DNA of 64,000 nucleotides from Streptomyces sp. NBC_01485 (GTDB lineage: Bacteria > Actinomycetota > Actinomycetes > Streptomycetales > Streptomycetaceae). Made by a program: the position numbers and the translations under genes. The DNA lies in contig NZ_CP109435.1 of NCBI RefSeq assembly GCF_036227125.1, positions 6,758,001 through 6,822,000 on the forward strand, written 5' to 3'. This document shows, in pieces, positions 49,140 through 57,985 of this stretch (its first letter is position 1; every line of letters starts with the position of its first letter). The notes beneath the pieces were generated by a model. That model did not search any database. It worked only from the letters and a program-made list of their open reading frames with translations, and was not told the origin of the DNA.

Positions 49140-49922
49140 ATGGGTGGCGAGAGCACGACGCGTACGGCCCCGCACAGTGGCGGTGGCACCAGCAGTGGCC
49201 CGGTGGGCAGCCGGACCGGACAGCGACTGTCCGGCCTGGCCGTCGCACTGGGCCTCGTGCTGTTCCTCGGCGGGTTCGCCTGGGGGGCCCTCATCTACCG
49301 GCCGTACACCGTGCCCACCAGCTCCATGAGTCCGACGATCGGCTCCGGCGACCGGGTGCTGGCGCAGCGGATCGACGGCGGCGAGGTGCGCCGCGGGGAC
49401 GTCGTCGTCTTCAGCGACAAGACGTGGGTGAGCAACGCGCTCGTCGTCAAGCGGGTGGTCGCGGTCGGCGGCGACACCGTCTCCTGCTGCACCGACGGCA
49501 AGCTGACCGTCAACGGCAAGCAGATCGCAGAACCGTATCTGCCCGCGGGCAGCCTGGCCGAGATCAAGAACTTCCCGACCGTGAAGGTCCCCGAGGGCAG
49601 GCTCTTCCTGCTCGGCGACGAGCGGCAGGGCTCCCTGGACTCCACCGCCCACCTCACGGACGCGGCCCAGGGAACCGTCGCGCGCAGCGCCGTCACGGCC
49701 CGCGTCGACGCCGTCGTCTATCCCATGAACGGCATGCTGAAACGCCCCACGGGCTTCGAGGCGCTCGGCGCCCTCTCCGAGCCGGGTCCGCTGCGGACGA
49801 TCGGCTGGCTGATCGTCGCCGGTGTCGTGCTGATCCTCGGCGGCGCCGCGTACGGCCCGGTCGCCAAGCGGACGTCCGGCCGTCGTACCCGCCCCCAGCC
49901 GGAGCCGGCCGGTGTCGGCTGA
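49140..49922 (+). CDS. lepB: type I signal peptidase 4
   Basis: 260 residues: Ser/Gly leader, membrane helix about residues 31-51 (LSGLAVALGLVLFLGGFAWG), catalytic Ser in YTVPTSSMSPT, Lys in LVVKRVVAVGGD, GDERQGSLDS box E, and a C-terminal helix (IGWLIVAGVVLILGGAAYG). Shorter and more diverged than copies 2 and 3. The stop is inside the Nudix gene start (11-base overlap). Confidence 0.94.
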   Translation: MGGESTTRTAPHSGGGTSSGPVGSRTGQRLSGLAVALGLVLFLGGFAWGALIYRPYTVPTSSMSPTIGSGDRVLAQRIDGGEVRRGDVVVFSDKTWVSNALVVKRVVAVGGDTVSCCTDGKLTVNGKQIAEPYLPAGSLAEIKNFPTVKVPEGRLFLLGDERQGSLDSTAHLTDAAQGTVARSAVTARVDAVVYPMNGMLKRPTGFEALGALSEPGPLRTIGWLIVAGVVLILGGAAYGPVAKRTSGRRTRPQPEPAGVG

Positions 49923-50448
49923 GCCGGCGGACGGGCCGGCGGGCGGGAGCGTCGACTCGTACGAGGGCGGGCTGCGCAAGGTCGCCCGGGTCGTCCTCCT
50001 CGACCCGCAGGACCGCATCCTGCTGCTGCACGGCCACGAGCCGGACGACCCGGCCGACGACTGGTGGTTCACGCCGGGCGGCGGGGTGGAGGGCGACGAG
50101 ACCCGTGCGCAGGCCGCGCTGCGGGAACTCGCCGAGGAGACCGGCATCACCGAGGTCGAACTCGGGCCGGTGCTGTGGCGGCGGACGTGCTCCTTCCCGT
50201 TCGCGGGCCGCCGCTGGGACCAGGACGAGTGGTACTACCTGGCCCGTACCACCGTGACCGCGACCCGGGCCACGGCCTTGACCGAGCTGGAGCGGCGCAC
50301 TGTCGCCGGAGCGCGTTGGTGGACGTGTCGGGAACTGACCCAGGCACATGAGACGGTGTATCCGACCAGACTCGCCGAGCTGCTGCGCACGCTGCTCGAC
50401 GAAGGTCCCCCGGCAGGACCCGTAACCCTTGACACGGAAATCGTCTAG
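49912..50448 (+). CDS. Nudix hydrolase
   Basis: 178 residues, GTG start overlapping the lepB4 stop. The Nudix box GGGVEGDETRAQAALRELAEETGI is complete (G5-E7-R-E-U-x-E-E pattern), preceded by WWFTPGG and an RVVLLDPQDRILLLHGH strand. Hydrolyses nucleoside diphosphate-linked substrates; which one is unknown. Translationally coupled to the signal peptidase cluster. Confidence 0.92.
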   Translation: MSAEPADGPAGGSVDSYEGGLRKVARVVLLDPQDRILLLHGHEPDDPADDWWFTPGGGVEGDETRAQAALRELAEETGITEVELGPVLWRRTCSFPFAGRRWDQDEWYYLARTTVTATRATALTELERRTVAGARWWTCRELTQAHETVYPTRLAELLRTLLDEGPPAGPVTLDTEIV

Positions 50449-50504
50449 AGGCGCACGGGACTGGCGCACAATGGGTGGATCGCACGGCTGAAGGGGAACA
50501 TGCC

Positions 50505-50813
50505 ATGAGCGCCGAGGACCTCGAGAAGTACGAGACCGAGATGGAGCTGAAGCTCTACCGGGAGTACCGCGATGTCGTCGGTCTGTTCAAATACGTGATC
50601 GAGACCGAGCGGCGCTTCTACCTCACCAACGACTACGAGATGCAGGTGCACTCGGTCCAGGGAGAGGTGTTCTTCGAGGTGTCGATGGCCGATGCCTGGG
50701 TGTGGGACATGTACCGGCCGGCCCGGTTCGTGAAGCAGGTGCGGGTGCTCACGTTCAAGGACGTGAACATCGAGGAGCTGAACAAGAGCGATCTGGAGCT
50801 TCCGGGGAGCTGA
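50505..50813 (+). CDS. DUF2469 protein
   Basis: 102 residues, highly conserved in actinobacteria and of unknown function. It begins SAEDLEKYETEMELKLYREY, continues RDVVGLFKYVIETERRFYL and VQGEVFFEVSMADAWVWDM. Acidic, no membrane segment. AAGGGGAA precedes ATG 50505. The YraN gene follows, separated by 117 bases. Confidence 0.93.
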   Translation: MSAEDLEKYETEMELKLYREYRDVVGLFKYVIETERRFYLTNDYEMQVHSVQGEVFFEVSMADAWVWDMYRPARFVKQVRVLTFKDVNIEELNKSDLELPGS

Positions 50814-50930
50814 GGCCCGTAGCCGTGCGCTCGTGCGGGTGACGGAGTTTTCCACAGCCGCCGAGTTCTCCACCAAGATCCTTTTCGTGGCGGCGGATGC
50901 GTGAACGTGGGTGCCGGAGGTGGTGCCCGC

Positions 50931-51320
50931 ATGAGCACGAACACGAACCCGAACACGGATCTGGCCCGAGGCGCACTCGGCAGGTACGGCGAGGAGCTGG
51001 CCGCACGACGGCTGGCCGAGGCCGGGATGACGGTCCTGGAGCGCAACTGGCGCTGTGGCAGGACCGGTGAGATCGACATCGTCGCGAGGGACGGCGACGT
51101 CCTGGTCGTCTGCGAGGTGAAGACCCGCAGGGGCGGCGGATTCCAGCACCCGATGGCGGCGGTGACACCGGAGAAGGCCGAACGTCTGCGCGGCCTCGCC
51201 GGGCGGTGGATCCAGGCGCACGGGGGAGCCCCGCCGGGCGGTGTCCGCATCGACCTGATCGGTGTCGTCCTGCCCCGCCGCGGCGCGGCCGTCGTCGAGC
51301 ACGCGCGGGGGGTGGCCTGA
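50931..51320 (+). CDS. YraN/UPF0102 family endonuclease-like protein
   Basis: 129 residues with a PD-(D/E)xK-type core: GRYGEELAARRLAEAGM, WRCGRTGEIDIVARDGDVLVVCEVKTRR (D, ExK catalytic set). ATG 50931 is preceded by GGAGG ten bases upstream. YraN proteins neighbour comM-like and dprA genes in many bacteria; DNA repair or uptake is implied. The ATPase gene begins one base after its stop. Confidence 0.92.
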   Translation: MSTNTNPNTDLARGALGRYGEELAARRLAEAGMTVLERNWRCGRTGEIDIVARDGDVLVVCEVKTRRGGGFQHPMAAVTPEKAERLRGLAGRWIQAHGGAPPGGVRIDLIGVVLPRRGAAVVEHARGVA

Positions 51321-51321
51321 G

Positions 51322-52947
51322 ATGGGGTTCGCGCGTACGTGCTCGGTGGCGCTGGTGGGCGTCGAGGGGGTCGTCGTCGAGGTGCAGGCCGACCTCGAAC
51401 CGGGCGTGGCGGCCTTCACGCTGGTGGGGCTGCCGGACAAGAGCCTGAGCGAGAGCCGGGACCGGGTGCGGGCGGCGGTGGTGAACTCGGGCGGCGAGTG
51501 GCCGCAGAAGAAACTCACCGTGGGACTCAGCCCGGCCTCGGTGCCGAAGAGTGGAAGCGGCTTCGATCTGGCCATCGCCAGCGCCGTGCTCGGCGCGGCC
51601 GAACGGATCGACCCACGGGTGCTCGCCGACATCGTGATGATCGGGGAACTGGGCCTGGACGGGCGGGTGCGCCCGGTCCGGGGCATCCTCCCCGCGGTGC
51701 TGGCCGCCGCCGAGGCCGGATACGAACAGGTGGTCGTGCCCGAGTGCGCCGCGGCCGAGGCGTCGCTCGTGCCGGGCATCTCCGTGCTCGGGGTGCGCAG
51801 CCTGCGGCAGCTGATCGCCGTCCTCGCCGACGAGCCCGTCCCCGAGGAGGAGCCGGACGAGGCGGGCCGCCCGGATCCGCTCCTGGCCGGCCTGCGGATG
51901 CCCGGCACCGGCGCGGCCACCGGCATGCACAGCATGGGCGCCGCCCAGCAGGACCAGGGGCACGACCTCGCGGACGTGGTCGGGCAGAGCGCGGCGCGGA
52001 CCGCGGTGGAGGTCGCCGCGGCGGGCGGACACCACCTGTTCCTGGAGGGACCGCCCGGCGCGGGCAAGACGATGCTCGCGGAGCGGCTTCCGGCCGTGCT
52101 GCCCCGGCTGAGCCGGGAGGAGTCGCTCGAGGTCACGGCCGTCCACTCGGTGGCCGGGCTGCTGCCACCCGGCAAGCCCCTCATCGACGTGCCCCCGTAC
52201 TGCGCCCCGCACCACTCGGCCACCATGCAGTCGCTGGTCGGGGGCGGGGCGGGGTTCGCCCGACCCGGAGCCGTCTCGCTGGCCCATCGGGGCGTGCTCT
52301 TCCTCGACGAGACCCCCGAGTTCGGCAGCCACGCCCTCGACGCCCTGCGGCAGCCGCTGGAAGCGGGGCACGTGGTGATCGCGCGCAGTGCGGGGGTGGT
52401 GCGGTTCCCGGCGCGGTTCCTGATGGTGCTGGCGGCCAACCCGTGCCCCTGCGGCCGGTTCTCGCAGCGGGACGCCGCCTGCGAGTGTCCGACCTCGGTG
52501 GTCCGCCGCTATCAGGCGCGGCTCTCCGGCCCGCTGCTCGACCGGGTCGACCTGCGGGTCGTGGTCGATCCGGTCGGCCGGGCCGAGCTGGCGCACCGCG
52601 GTCCCGGGGGCGACTCCACGGCGACCGTCGCCGACCGGGTCCGGGACGCCCGGGAACGCGCGGCGGCCCGGCTGGCGGGCACCGGGTGGCGGACCAACAG
52701 CGAGATCCCCGGCCGTGAGCTGCGCAACCGCTGGCATGCCGCGATCGGCGCCATGGACGAGGCGGAGCGGAACCTCGAGCGAGGGATGCTGACCGCCCGG
52801 GGGCTCGATCGGGTGCTGCGCGTCGCCTGGACCGTCGCCGACCTGGCCGGTCACGACCGGCCCGACGTCAGGGACGTGACCCTGGCCCTGCAACTGCGCA
52901 CGGGGGTGCCGCACGGGGTGCCGATGGCCATCGGGGCCCGGACGTGA
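51322..52947 (+). CDS. ComM-like magnesium-chelatase-fold ATPase
   Basis: 541 residues: N-terminal ChlI-like domain (ARTCSVALVGVEGVVVEVQAD, VGLPDKSLSESRDRVRAA), AAA+ core with FLEGPPGAGKTMLAERLP, VLFLDETPEF and ANPCPCGRF (a short zinc-like Cys set, CPCG...CECP), and a C-terminal helical lid. In naturally competent bacteria ComM is a branch-migration helicase that extends integrated DNA. It overlaps dprA by four bases. Confidence 0.93.
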   Translation: MGFARTCSVALVGVEGVVVEVQADLEPGVAAFTLVGLPDKSLSESRDRVRAAVVNSGGEWPQKKLTVGLSPASVPKSGSGFDLAIASAVLGAAERIDPRVLADIVMIGELGLDGRVRPVRGILPAVLAAAEAGYEQVVVPECAAAEASLVPGISVLGVRSLRQLIAVLADEPVPEEEPDEAGRPDPLLAGLRMPGTGAATGMHSMGAAQQDQGHDLADVVGQSAARTAVEVAAAGGHHLFLEGPPGAGKTMLAERLPAVLPRLSREESLEVTAVHSVAGLLPPGKPLIDVPPYCAPHHSATMQSLVGGGAGFARPGAVSLAHRGVLFLDETPEFGSHALDALRQPLEAGHVVIARSAGVVRFPARFLMVLAANPCPCGRFSQRDAACECPTSVVRRYQARLSGPLLDRVDLRVVVDPVGRAELAHRGPGGDSTATVADRVRDARERAAARLAGTGWRTNSEIPGRELRNRWHAAIGAMDEAERNLERGMLTARGLDRVLRVAWTVADLAGHDRPDVRDVTLALQLRTGVPHGVPMAIGART

Positions 52948-54104
52948 ACGGCGGCGGCGACCCGGCCGACGAGCGGCTCGCCCGGGTCTTTCTCGGGCGG
53001 GTCATCGAGCCCGGCGACGAGGTGGGCGGGTATTGGGTGCGGGAGCGGGGCGTCCTGGAGGTGGTGCGGCGGTTGCGGGGTGACGGCGAGATGTTGCCCG
53101 GGGTGACCGCGCGGCGGTGGGCCGGGTTGCGGGCGCGCGCCGGGCGGGCCGAGCCGGAACGGGACCTGGCCGTCGCGGAGGAGGCCGGGGTGCGGTTCGT
53201 GTGCCCGGGGGACACCGAGTGGCCGGGCCCGCTGGACGAGCTCGGGGACGCCCGGCCGCTGGGACTCTGGGTGCGGGGGCGGCCCAGTCTGCGGATGTGG
53301 GCGCTGCGGTCGGTCGCGGTCGTCGGCGCCCGCGCCTGCACCCAGTACGGCGCCCACATGGCCACCACGCTCGCCTGCGGCCTCGCCGAACGCGGGTGGG
53401 TGGTCGTCTCCGGCGGGGCCTACGGCATCGACGGGGCCGCCCACCGGGGCGCCCTCGGCACGGGCGGCGCCACCGTCGCCGTCCTCGCCTGCGGAGTCGA
53501 CCAGCCCTACCCGCGAGGCCACACCCAGTTGATCAACCGGATCGCGGAACAGGGCCTGGTGGTCGGGGAGTTGCCGCCCGGCGACCATCCGACGCCGAGC
53601 CGGTTCATCCTGCGGAACCGGGTGATCGCCGCCCTCACCCGGGGCACGGTCGTCGTCGAGGCGGCGTACCGCAGCGGCTCGCTGGTCACCGCGCGGGCGG
53701 CGCAGCGGTTGGGGCGGCACACGATGGGGGTGCCGGGGCCGGCGACCAGTGGCCTCTCCGCAGGCGTGCACGAGCTGCTGCGGGGCGAAGCCGTGCTGGT
53801 CACCGACGCCGCGGAGGTCGTCGAACTGGTCGGTGACATGGGCGAGCTGGCCCCGGACCGGCGCGGGCCGGTGCTGCCGCGCGACCTGCTGGAGCCGGCC
53901 GCCCGGCGCGTCCTGGCCGCGCTCCCCGCCCGCAGACCCGCGGCGGTCGACGAGATCGCCCGCGAGGCCCGCACCACACCGGACGACGCGATCGCGAGAC
54001 TGTACGAACTCAGAGCGCTCGGCTACGTCGAACGACACGGCGACGGCTGGAAGTTGACACGCCAGGCGATGGTCTCCGTTCGAGAAGGCCGGCGCCCGTG
54101 TTGA
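52944..54104 (+). CDS. dprA: DNA-processing protein DprA
   Basis: Loads RecA on incoming single-stranded DNA in competent bacteria. 386 residues: SAM-like N-terminus, then the Rossmann domain with SVAVVGARACTQYG, SGGAYGIDGAAHRGAL, and FILRNRVIAALTRGTVVVEA, and a C-terminal winged helix (AVDEIAREARTTPDDAIARLYELRALG). GTG start overlaps the ATPase stop. Streptomyces keeps the gene although natural competence is not known. Confidence 0.94.
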   Translation: MNGGGDPADERLARVFLGRVIEPGDEVGGYWVRERGVLEVVRRLRGDGEMLPGVTARRWAGLRARAGRAEPERDLAVAEEAGVRFVCPGDTEWPGPLDELGDARPLGLWVRGRPSLRMWALRSVAVVGARACTQYGAHMATTLACGLAERGWVVVSGGAYGIDGAAHRGALGTGGATVAVLACGVDQPYPRGHTQLINRIAEQGLVVGELPPGDHPTPSRFILRNRVIAALTRGTVVVEAAYRSGSLVTARAAQRLGRHTMGVPGPATSGLSAGVHELLRGEAVLVTDAAEVVELVGDMGELAPDRRGPVLPRDLLEPAARRVLAALPARRPAAVDEIAREARTTPDDAIARLYELRALGYVERHGDGWKLTRQAMVSVREGRRPC

Positions 54105-54158
54105 CCCAGGGTGTTCGGCCGTCCGGGGGAACGCCGAAAGCCTTGGGAATCCCGGCAG

Positions 54159-54180
54159 TTGACCCATCCCGGTGATCACC
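54159..54180 (+). promoter_or_regulatory. candidate whiG promoter element with BldD-like palindrome
   Basis: TTGACC (54159-54164) is followed at 54171-54180 by the perfect palindrome GGTGATCACC, which holds GTGA/TCAC half-sites of the kind bound by BldD. whiG is a known BldD target in S. coelicolor. The -10 is unclear. Confidence 0.45.
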
Positions 54181-54368
54181 CACAGCGACTGGTGTGACCC
54201 TGGAGTGCGTCCAGCGGAACGTATCTGCGTACCCGCCCCGCCACGCCCTTCGCGCACCGCGACACTCCAGTCACGCTACGCTCACGAGGATTCCGGCACA
54301 GACCGGCACCTCTGCACCACGCGGTACCCACCTCGCACACTTCACGGCAGAACGGCACAAGGCGACGA

Positions 54369-55211
54369 ATGCCCCAGCACACCTCCGGGTCCGACCGGGC
54401 GGCGATCCCCCCAGCCGCCCGCGACGGTGGCAGCGTGCGGCCGCCCGCTCCCTCGACGCTCGACGAGCTGTGGCGGTCGTACAAGGCGACGGGGGACGAG
54501 CGGCTGCGGGAGCAGCTGATCCTGCACTACTCGCCGCTGGTGAAGTACGTGGCGGGACGGGTGAGCGTCGGTCTGCCGCCCAACGTGGAGCAGGCCGACT
54601 TCGTGTCCTCCGGGGTCTTCGGGCTGATCGACGCGATCGAGAAGTTCGACATCGACCGGGAGATCAAGTTCGAGACGTACGCGATCACCCGGATCCGGGG
54701 CGCGATGATCGACGAACTGCGGGCGCTGGACTGGATCCCGCGGTCGGTGCGGCAGAAGGCGCGCAACGTCGAGCGGGCCTACGCCACGCTGGAGGCGCGG
54801 TTGCGGCGGACGCCGTCGGAGTGCGAGGTGGCCGCCGAACTGGGCATCGCGGTGGACGAACTGCACGCCGTGTTCAGCCAGTTGTCGCTGGCCAACGTGG
54901 TGGCGCTGGAGGAGCTGCTGCACGTCGGGGGTGAGGGCGGCGACCGGCTGAGCCTGATGGACACCCTCGAGGACACCGCCGCGGACAACCCCGTGGAGGT
55001 GGCCGAGGACCGGGAGCTCAGGCGGTTCCTCGCGCGGGCGATCAACACGCTGCCCGACCGGGAGAAGACGGTCGTCACGCTGTACTACTACGAGGGCCTG
55101 ACGCTCGCCGAGATCGGGAACGTGCTGGGCGTGACCGAGAGCAGGGTCAGTCAGATCCACACCAAGTCCGTGCTCCAGTTGCGCGCGAAACTCGCGAGCT
55201 TCGGCCGCTGA
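54369..55211 (+). CDS. whiG: sporulation sigma factor WhiG
   Basis: FliA-like sigma factor that commits aerial hyphae to sporulation. 280 residues: region 2 (LWRSYKATGDERLREQLILHY, EKFDIDREIKFETYAITRIRGAMIDELRALDW), region 3, and region 4 with the helix-turn-helix LTLAEIGNVLGVTESRVSQIHTKSVLQLR. The divergent-looking 264-bp gap before it holds a BldD-like palindrome. Activity in other species is blocked by the anti-sigma RsiG with cyclic di-GMP. Confidence 0.97.
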   Translation: MPQHTSGSDRAAIPPAARDGGSVRPPAPSTLDELWRSYKATGDERLREQLILHYSPLVKYVAGRVSVGLPPNVEQADFVSSGVFGLIDAIEKFDIDREIKFETYAITRIRGAMIDELRALDWIPRSVRQKARNVERAYATLEARLRRTPSECEVAAELGIAVDELHAVFSQLSLANVVALEELLHVGGEGGDRLSLMDTLEDTAADNPVEVAEDRELRRFLARAINTLPDREKTVVTLYYYEGLTLAEIGNVLGVTESRVSQIHTKSVLQLRAKLASFGR

Positions 55212-55314
55212 CCGGCCGGATGCGGGCCGGATGTGGGCCCGATGAGGGCGGGACGGGGCACGGATAGGGGCCGGTCCCTCCCACTGGGGCTGGCGCGTCC
55301 GTAGAGTGGTTGAC

Positions 55315-55896
55315 GTGCCAAGGATTCGAGCGGCCTCCGTGGCCGAGCACCGGTCGATGCAGCGTGCCGCCCTGCTGGACGCGGCACGCTCCCTGTTGTC
55401 CGAGGGCGGTACGGAGGCGTTGACCTTCCCGGCCCTCGCCGAGCGGACGGGCCTCGCGCGCTCGTCCGTGTACGAGTACTTCAGGTCGCGGGCCGCCGTG
55501 GTCGAGGAACTGTGCGAGGTCGACTTTCCCGTCTGGGCGGCGGAGGTCGAGACGGCCATGGCCGCCGCCGACGGGGCGGAGGCCAAGGTCGAGGCGTATG
55601 TGCGGCGGCAGCTCGCGTTGGTGGGCGACCGCCGGCACCGGGCCGTCGTGGCGATCTCGGCGAGCGAGCTGGACGCGGGCGCCCGGGAGAAGATCCGGGC
55701 GGCGCACGGCGGGCTCGTGACGATGATCGGGGAGGCGCTGGCGGAGCTGGGACACACCGAGCCCCGGCTCGCGGCGATGCTGTTGCAGGGCGTCGTGGAC
55801 GCGGCGGTACGGCGGATCGAGCTGGGAGCGGCGGAGGACCCTTCGGCGATCACGGACGCGGCGGTGGGGATGGTGCTGCGGGGAGTCCGCGGCTGA
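55315..55896 (+). CDS. TetR-family transcriptional regulator
   Basis: 193 residues from GTG 55315. N-terminal helix-turn-helix LTFPALAERTGLARSSVYEYF, then an all-helical ligand domain (AEVETAMAAADGAEAKVEAYV, MLLQGVVDAAVRRIEL). TAGAGT at 55302-55307 lies seven bases before the GTG, so the message may be leaderless. Target and ligand unknown; the convergent neighbour is the M23 gene, whose stop is one base from its own. Confidence 0.88.
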   Translation: MPRIRAASVAEHRSMQRAALLDAARSLLSEGGTEALTFPALAERTGLARSSVYEYFRSRAAVVEELCEVDFPVWAAEVETAMAAADGAEAKVEAYVRRQLALVGDRRHRAVVAISASELDAGAREKIRAAHGGLVTMIGEALAELGHTEPRLAAMLLQGVVDAAVRRIELGAAEDPSAITDAAVGMVLRGVRG

Positions 55897-55897
55897 G

Positions 55898-56566
55898 TCA
55901 GGGCAGGGACACGGGCAGGGGCAGAGGCACGCCGAGCACCGGCAGCAGTCGGGACGGGCCCCTCCGCAGGAGCCACGGGGGCAGCAGCGACAGCGGGTCC
56001 AGGTAGGCCTCGCCTCTCAGCAGCCCCCAGTGCACACAGGTCCCCGCGCAGTGCCCGCCCATCCCTTCCACCGTGCCGACGATCTGGCCCGGGGCCACCT
56101 CGTCGCCCTTGCGCACCGACGCCCGTACCGGCTCGTAGGTCGTCCGCAGGGGTGGCAGGCCCGTCGCCGTCAGTTCCACCGACACGACGCCCCTGCCCGC
56201 CACCCGGCCCGCGAAGGACACGCGGCCGGCCGCCACCGACCGGACCGGGGCGCCCGGCGGCGCCGCCAGGTCGACGCCCCGGTGGCCGCGGGCGTACGCC
56301 GTCGCCGGCGGTTCCCAGCCGCGGACCACCGCCGGACGCGTGCCCACCGGCCACGCCCGGCCGATCGCCGGGACGGGAGAGACGGACGAAGAGGGAGACG
56401 GAGGGGGCGTGAGGGCGCGCGGTGGGGCCTGCGGGTCCGCCCACGCCACGGACGTCAGGATCGCGGTCAGCGTGATCAATGTGATCAGCGTGATCGACAG
56501 GAGCAGCGCCAGGCCGCCGAGGCGGCGCTGCGCGTGCAGGTATCGCTTCGCATACTTCGCATACAT
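55898..56566 (-). CDS. secreted M23-family (LytM-like) peptidase, probably altered active site
   Basis: 222 residues: short basic start, membrane/signal helix about 15-38 (GGLALLLSITLITLITLTAIL), Pro/Ser linker, LytM domain with HRGVDLAAPPGAPVRSVAAG (zinc ligands His and Asp) and GGHCAGTCVHWGLLRG. The second zinc site normally reads HxH; here it is CVH, so the His that acts as catalytic base is Cys. ATG 56566 is chosen over an upstream GTG because the signal sequence follows at once. Convergent with TetR gene; divergent from rpsB. Confidence 0.85.
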   Translation of the reverse strand: MYAKYAKRYLHAQRRLGGLALLLSITLITLITLTAILTSVAWADPQAPPRALTPPPSPSSSVSPVPAIGRAWPVGTRPAVVRGWEPPATAYARGHRGVDLAAPPGAPVRSVAAGRVSFAGRVAGRGVVSVELTATGLPPLRTTYEPVRASVRKGDEVAPGQIVGTVEGMGGHCAGTCVHWGLLRGEAYLDPLSLLPPWLLRRGPSRLLPVLGVPLPLPVSLP

Positions 56567-56606
56567 GGGAAGACCGTTCCGCGCCTCGCCGATCACCGCC
56601 GGGGCC

Positions 56607-56633
56607 TGTGGACAACTCACCGGTTGTGGACAG
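56607..56633. promoter_or_regulatory. two DnaA-type boxes upstream of rpsB
   Basis: TGTGGACAA (56607-56615), the exact complement of TTGTCCACA, and TGTGGACAG (56625-56633, one mismatch), 18 bases apart in the same orientation. They precede a TACACT (56663-56668) that may be the rpsB -10. Confidence 0.5.
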
Positions 56634-56845
56634 CGGCGTCACCCGGTGCCTCGCGGGTCCCGTACACTTCTTCTGGCGATCCGGGTCACCGGGTCGACTT
56701 CGCACGCCCCGGTATCGGGGTCCGGCCACGGTCGGTCTCCCGGTATCCGCGCCCCTCGGTCCTTCGTGGCTCGGCGCACAGTGGGCGTCAGGCGCGGGAG
56801 CCGTCCGGTTCCCGCGGTACAACCGAGAACCCGAGGAGAACGGCC

Positions 56846-57829
56846 ATGGCCGTCGTCACGATGCGGGAGCTGCTGGAAAGCGGCGTCCACTTCGGTCACC
56901 AGACCCGTCGCTGGAACCCGAAGATGAAGCGCTTCATCTTCACCGAGCGCAACGGCATCTACATCATCGACCTGCTCCAGTCGCTGTCGTACATCGACCG
57001 CGCCTTCGAGTTCGTCAAGGAGACCGTCGCCCACGGCGGCACGGTCATGTTCGTCGGCACGAAGAAGCAGGCGCAGGAGGCCATCGCCGAGCAGGCCACC
57101 CGCGTCGGCATGCCCTACGTCAACCAGCGCTGGCTGGGCGGCATGCTCACCAACTTCTCCACCGTCTACAAGCGTCTGCAGCGCCTCAAGGAGCTCGAGC
57201 TCATCGACTTCGAGGACGTCGCCGCCTCGGGTCTGACGAAGAAGGAGCTCCTGGTCCTCTCCCGCGAGAAGGCCAAGCTGGAGAAGACCCTCGGTGGTAT
57301 CCGCGAGATGTCCAAGGTGCCCAGCGCCGTCTGGATCGTGGACACCAAGAAGGAGCACATCGCGGTCGGTGAGGCCCGGAAGCTCAACATCCCGGTCGTC
57401 GCCATCCTCGACACCAACTGCGACCCCGACGAGGTCGACTACAAGATCCCGGGCAACGACGACGCGATCCGCTCCGTCACCCTGCTCACCCGCGTGATCG
57501 CCGACGCCGTCGCGGAGGGCCTCATCTCCCGTTCCCGCGTCGCCACCGGTGACAAGGGCGAGAAGGCCGCCGCCGAGCCGCTCGCCGAGTGGGAGCGCGA
57601 CCTGCTCGAGGGCGAGAAGAAGGCGGACTCCGGCGAGGCCGCCGAGACCGTCGAGGCCGCTGAGAAGCCGGCCGACGCCGAGGCCGCCGCTGTCGAGGCT
57701 CCGGCCGAGGAAGCCCCCGCCGCCGAGGAAGCCCCCGCCGCCGAGGAAGCCCCCGCTGCTGAGGCTCCCGCCGCCGAGGAAGCCCCCGTCGCCGAGGCCG
57801 CTCCGGCCGCCGAGGGCGAGCAGGCCTGA
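56846..57829 (+). CDS. rpsB: 30S ribosomal protein S2
   Basis: 327 residues from ATG 56846 with GAGGAGAA six bases upstream. AVVTMRELLESGVHFGHQTRRW and WLGGMLTNFSTV mark S2; the C-terminus is an Ala/Glu/Pro tail of imperfect APAAEE units (about 75 residues beyond the conserved fold). Followed by tsf. Confidence 0.97.
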   Translation: MAVVTMRELLESGVHFGHQTRRWNPKMKRFIFTERNGIYIIDLLQSLSYIDRAFEFVKETVAHGGTVMFVGTKKQAQEAIAEQATRVGMPYVNQRWLGGMLTNFSTVYKRLQRLKELELIDFEDVAASGLTKKELLVLSREKAKLEKTLGGIREMSKVPSAVWIVDTKKEHIAVGEARKLNIPVVAILDTNCDPDEVDYKIPGNDDAIRSVTLLTRVIADAVAEGLISRSRVATGDKGEKAAAEPLAEWERDLLEGEKKADSGEAAETVEAAEKPADAEAAAVEAPAEEAPAAEEAPAAEEAPAAEAPAAEEAPVAEAAPAAEGEQA

Positions 57830-57985
57830 GTCAGGCCGTGGGCCGTGCGGACGCCTCGGCGACCGTACGGCCGTAGGGACGAAGTGACGGCGGGAGGCGT
57901 CGAGTACGCCGCCCGCCGTTCACCCACAGCCCCCAGATCTTCGTAGATCTTCGAGACTTCGAACTCCGAGAGAGATTCACAGATC

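Noticed and set aside
56600..56640. Possible replication origin suggested by DnaA boxes
   Set aside because: Only two or three boxes, no dnaA-dnaN neighbourhood and no AT-rich unwinding element. A regulatory site is the most that can be said.
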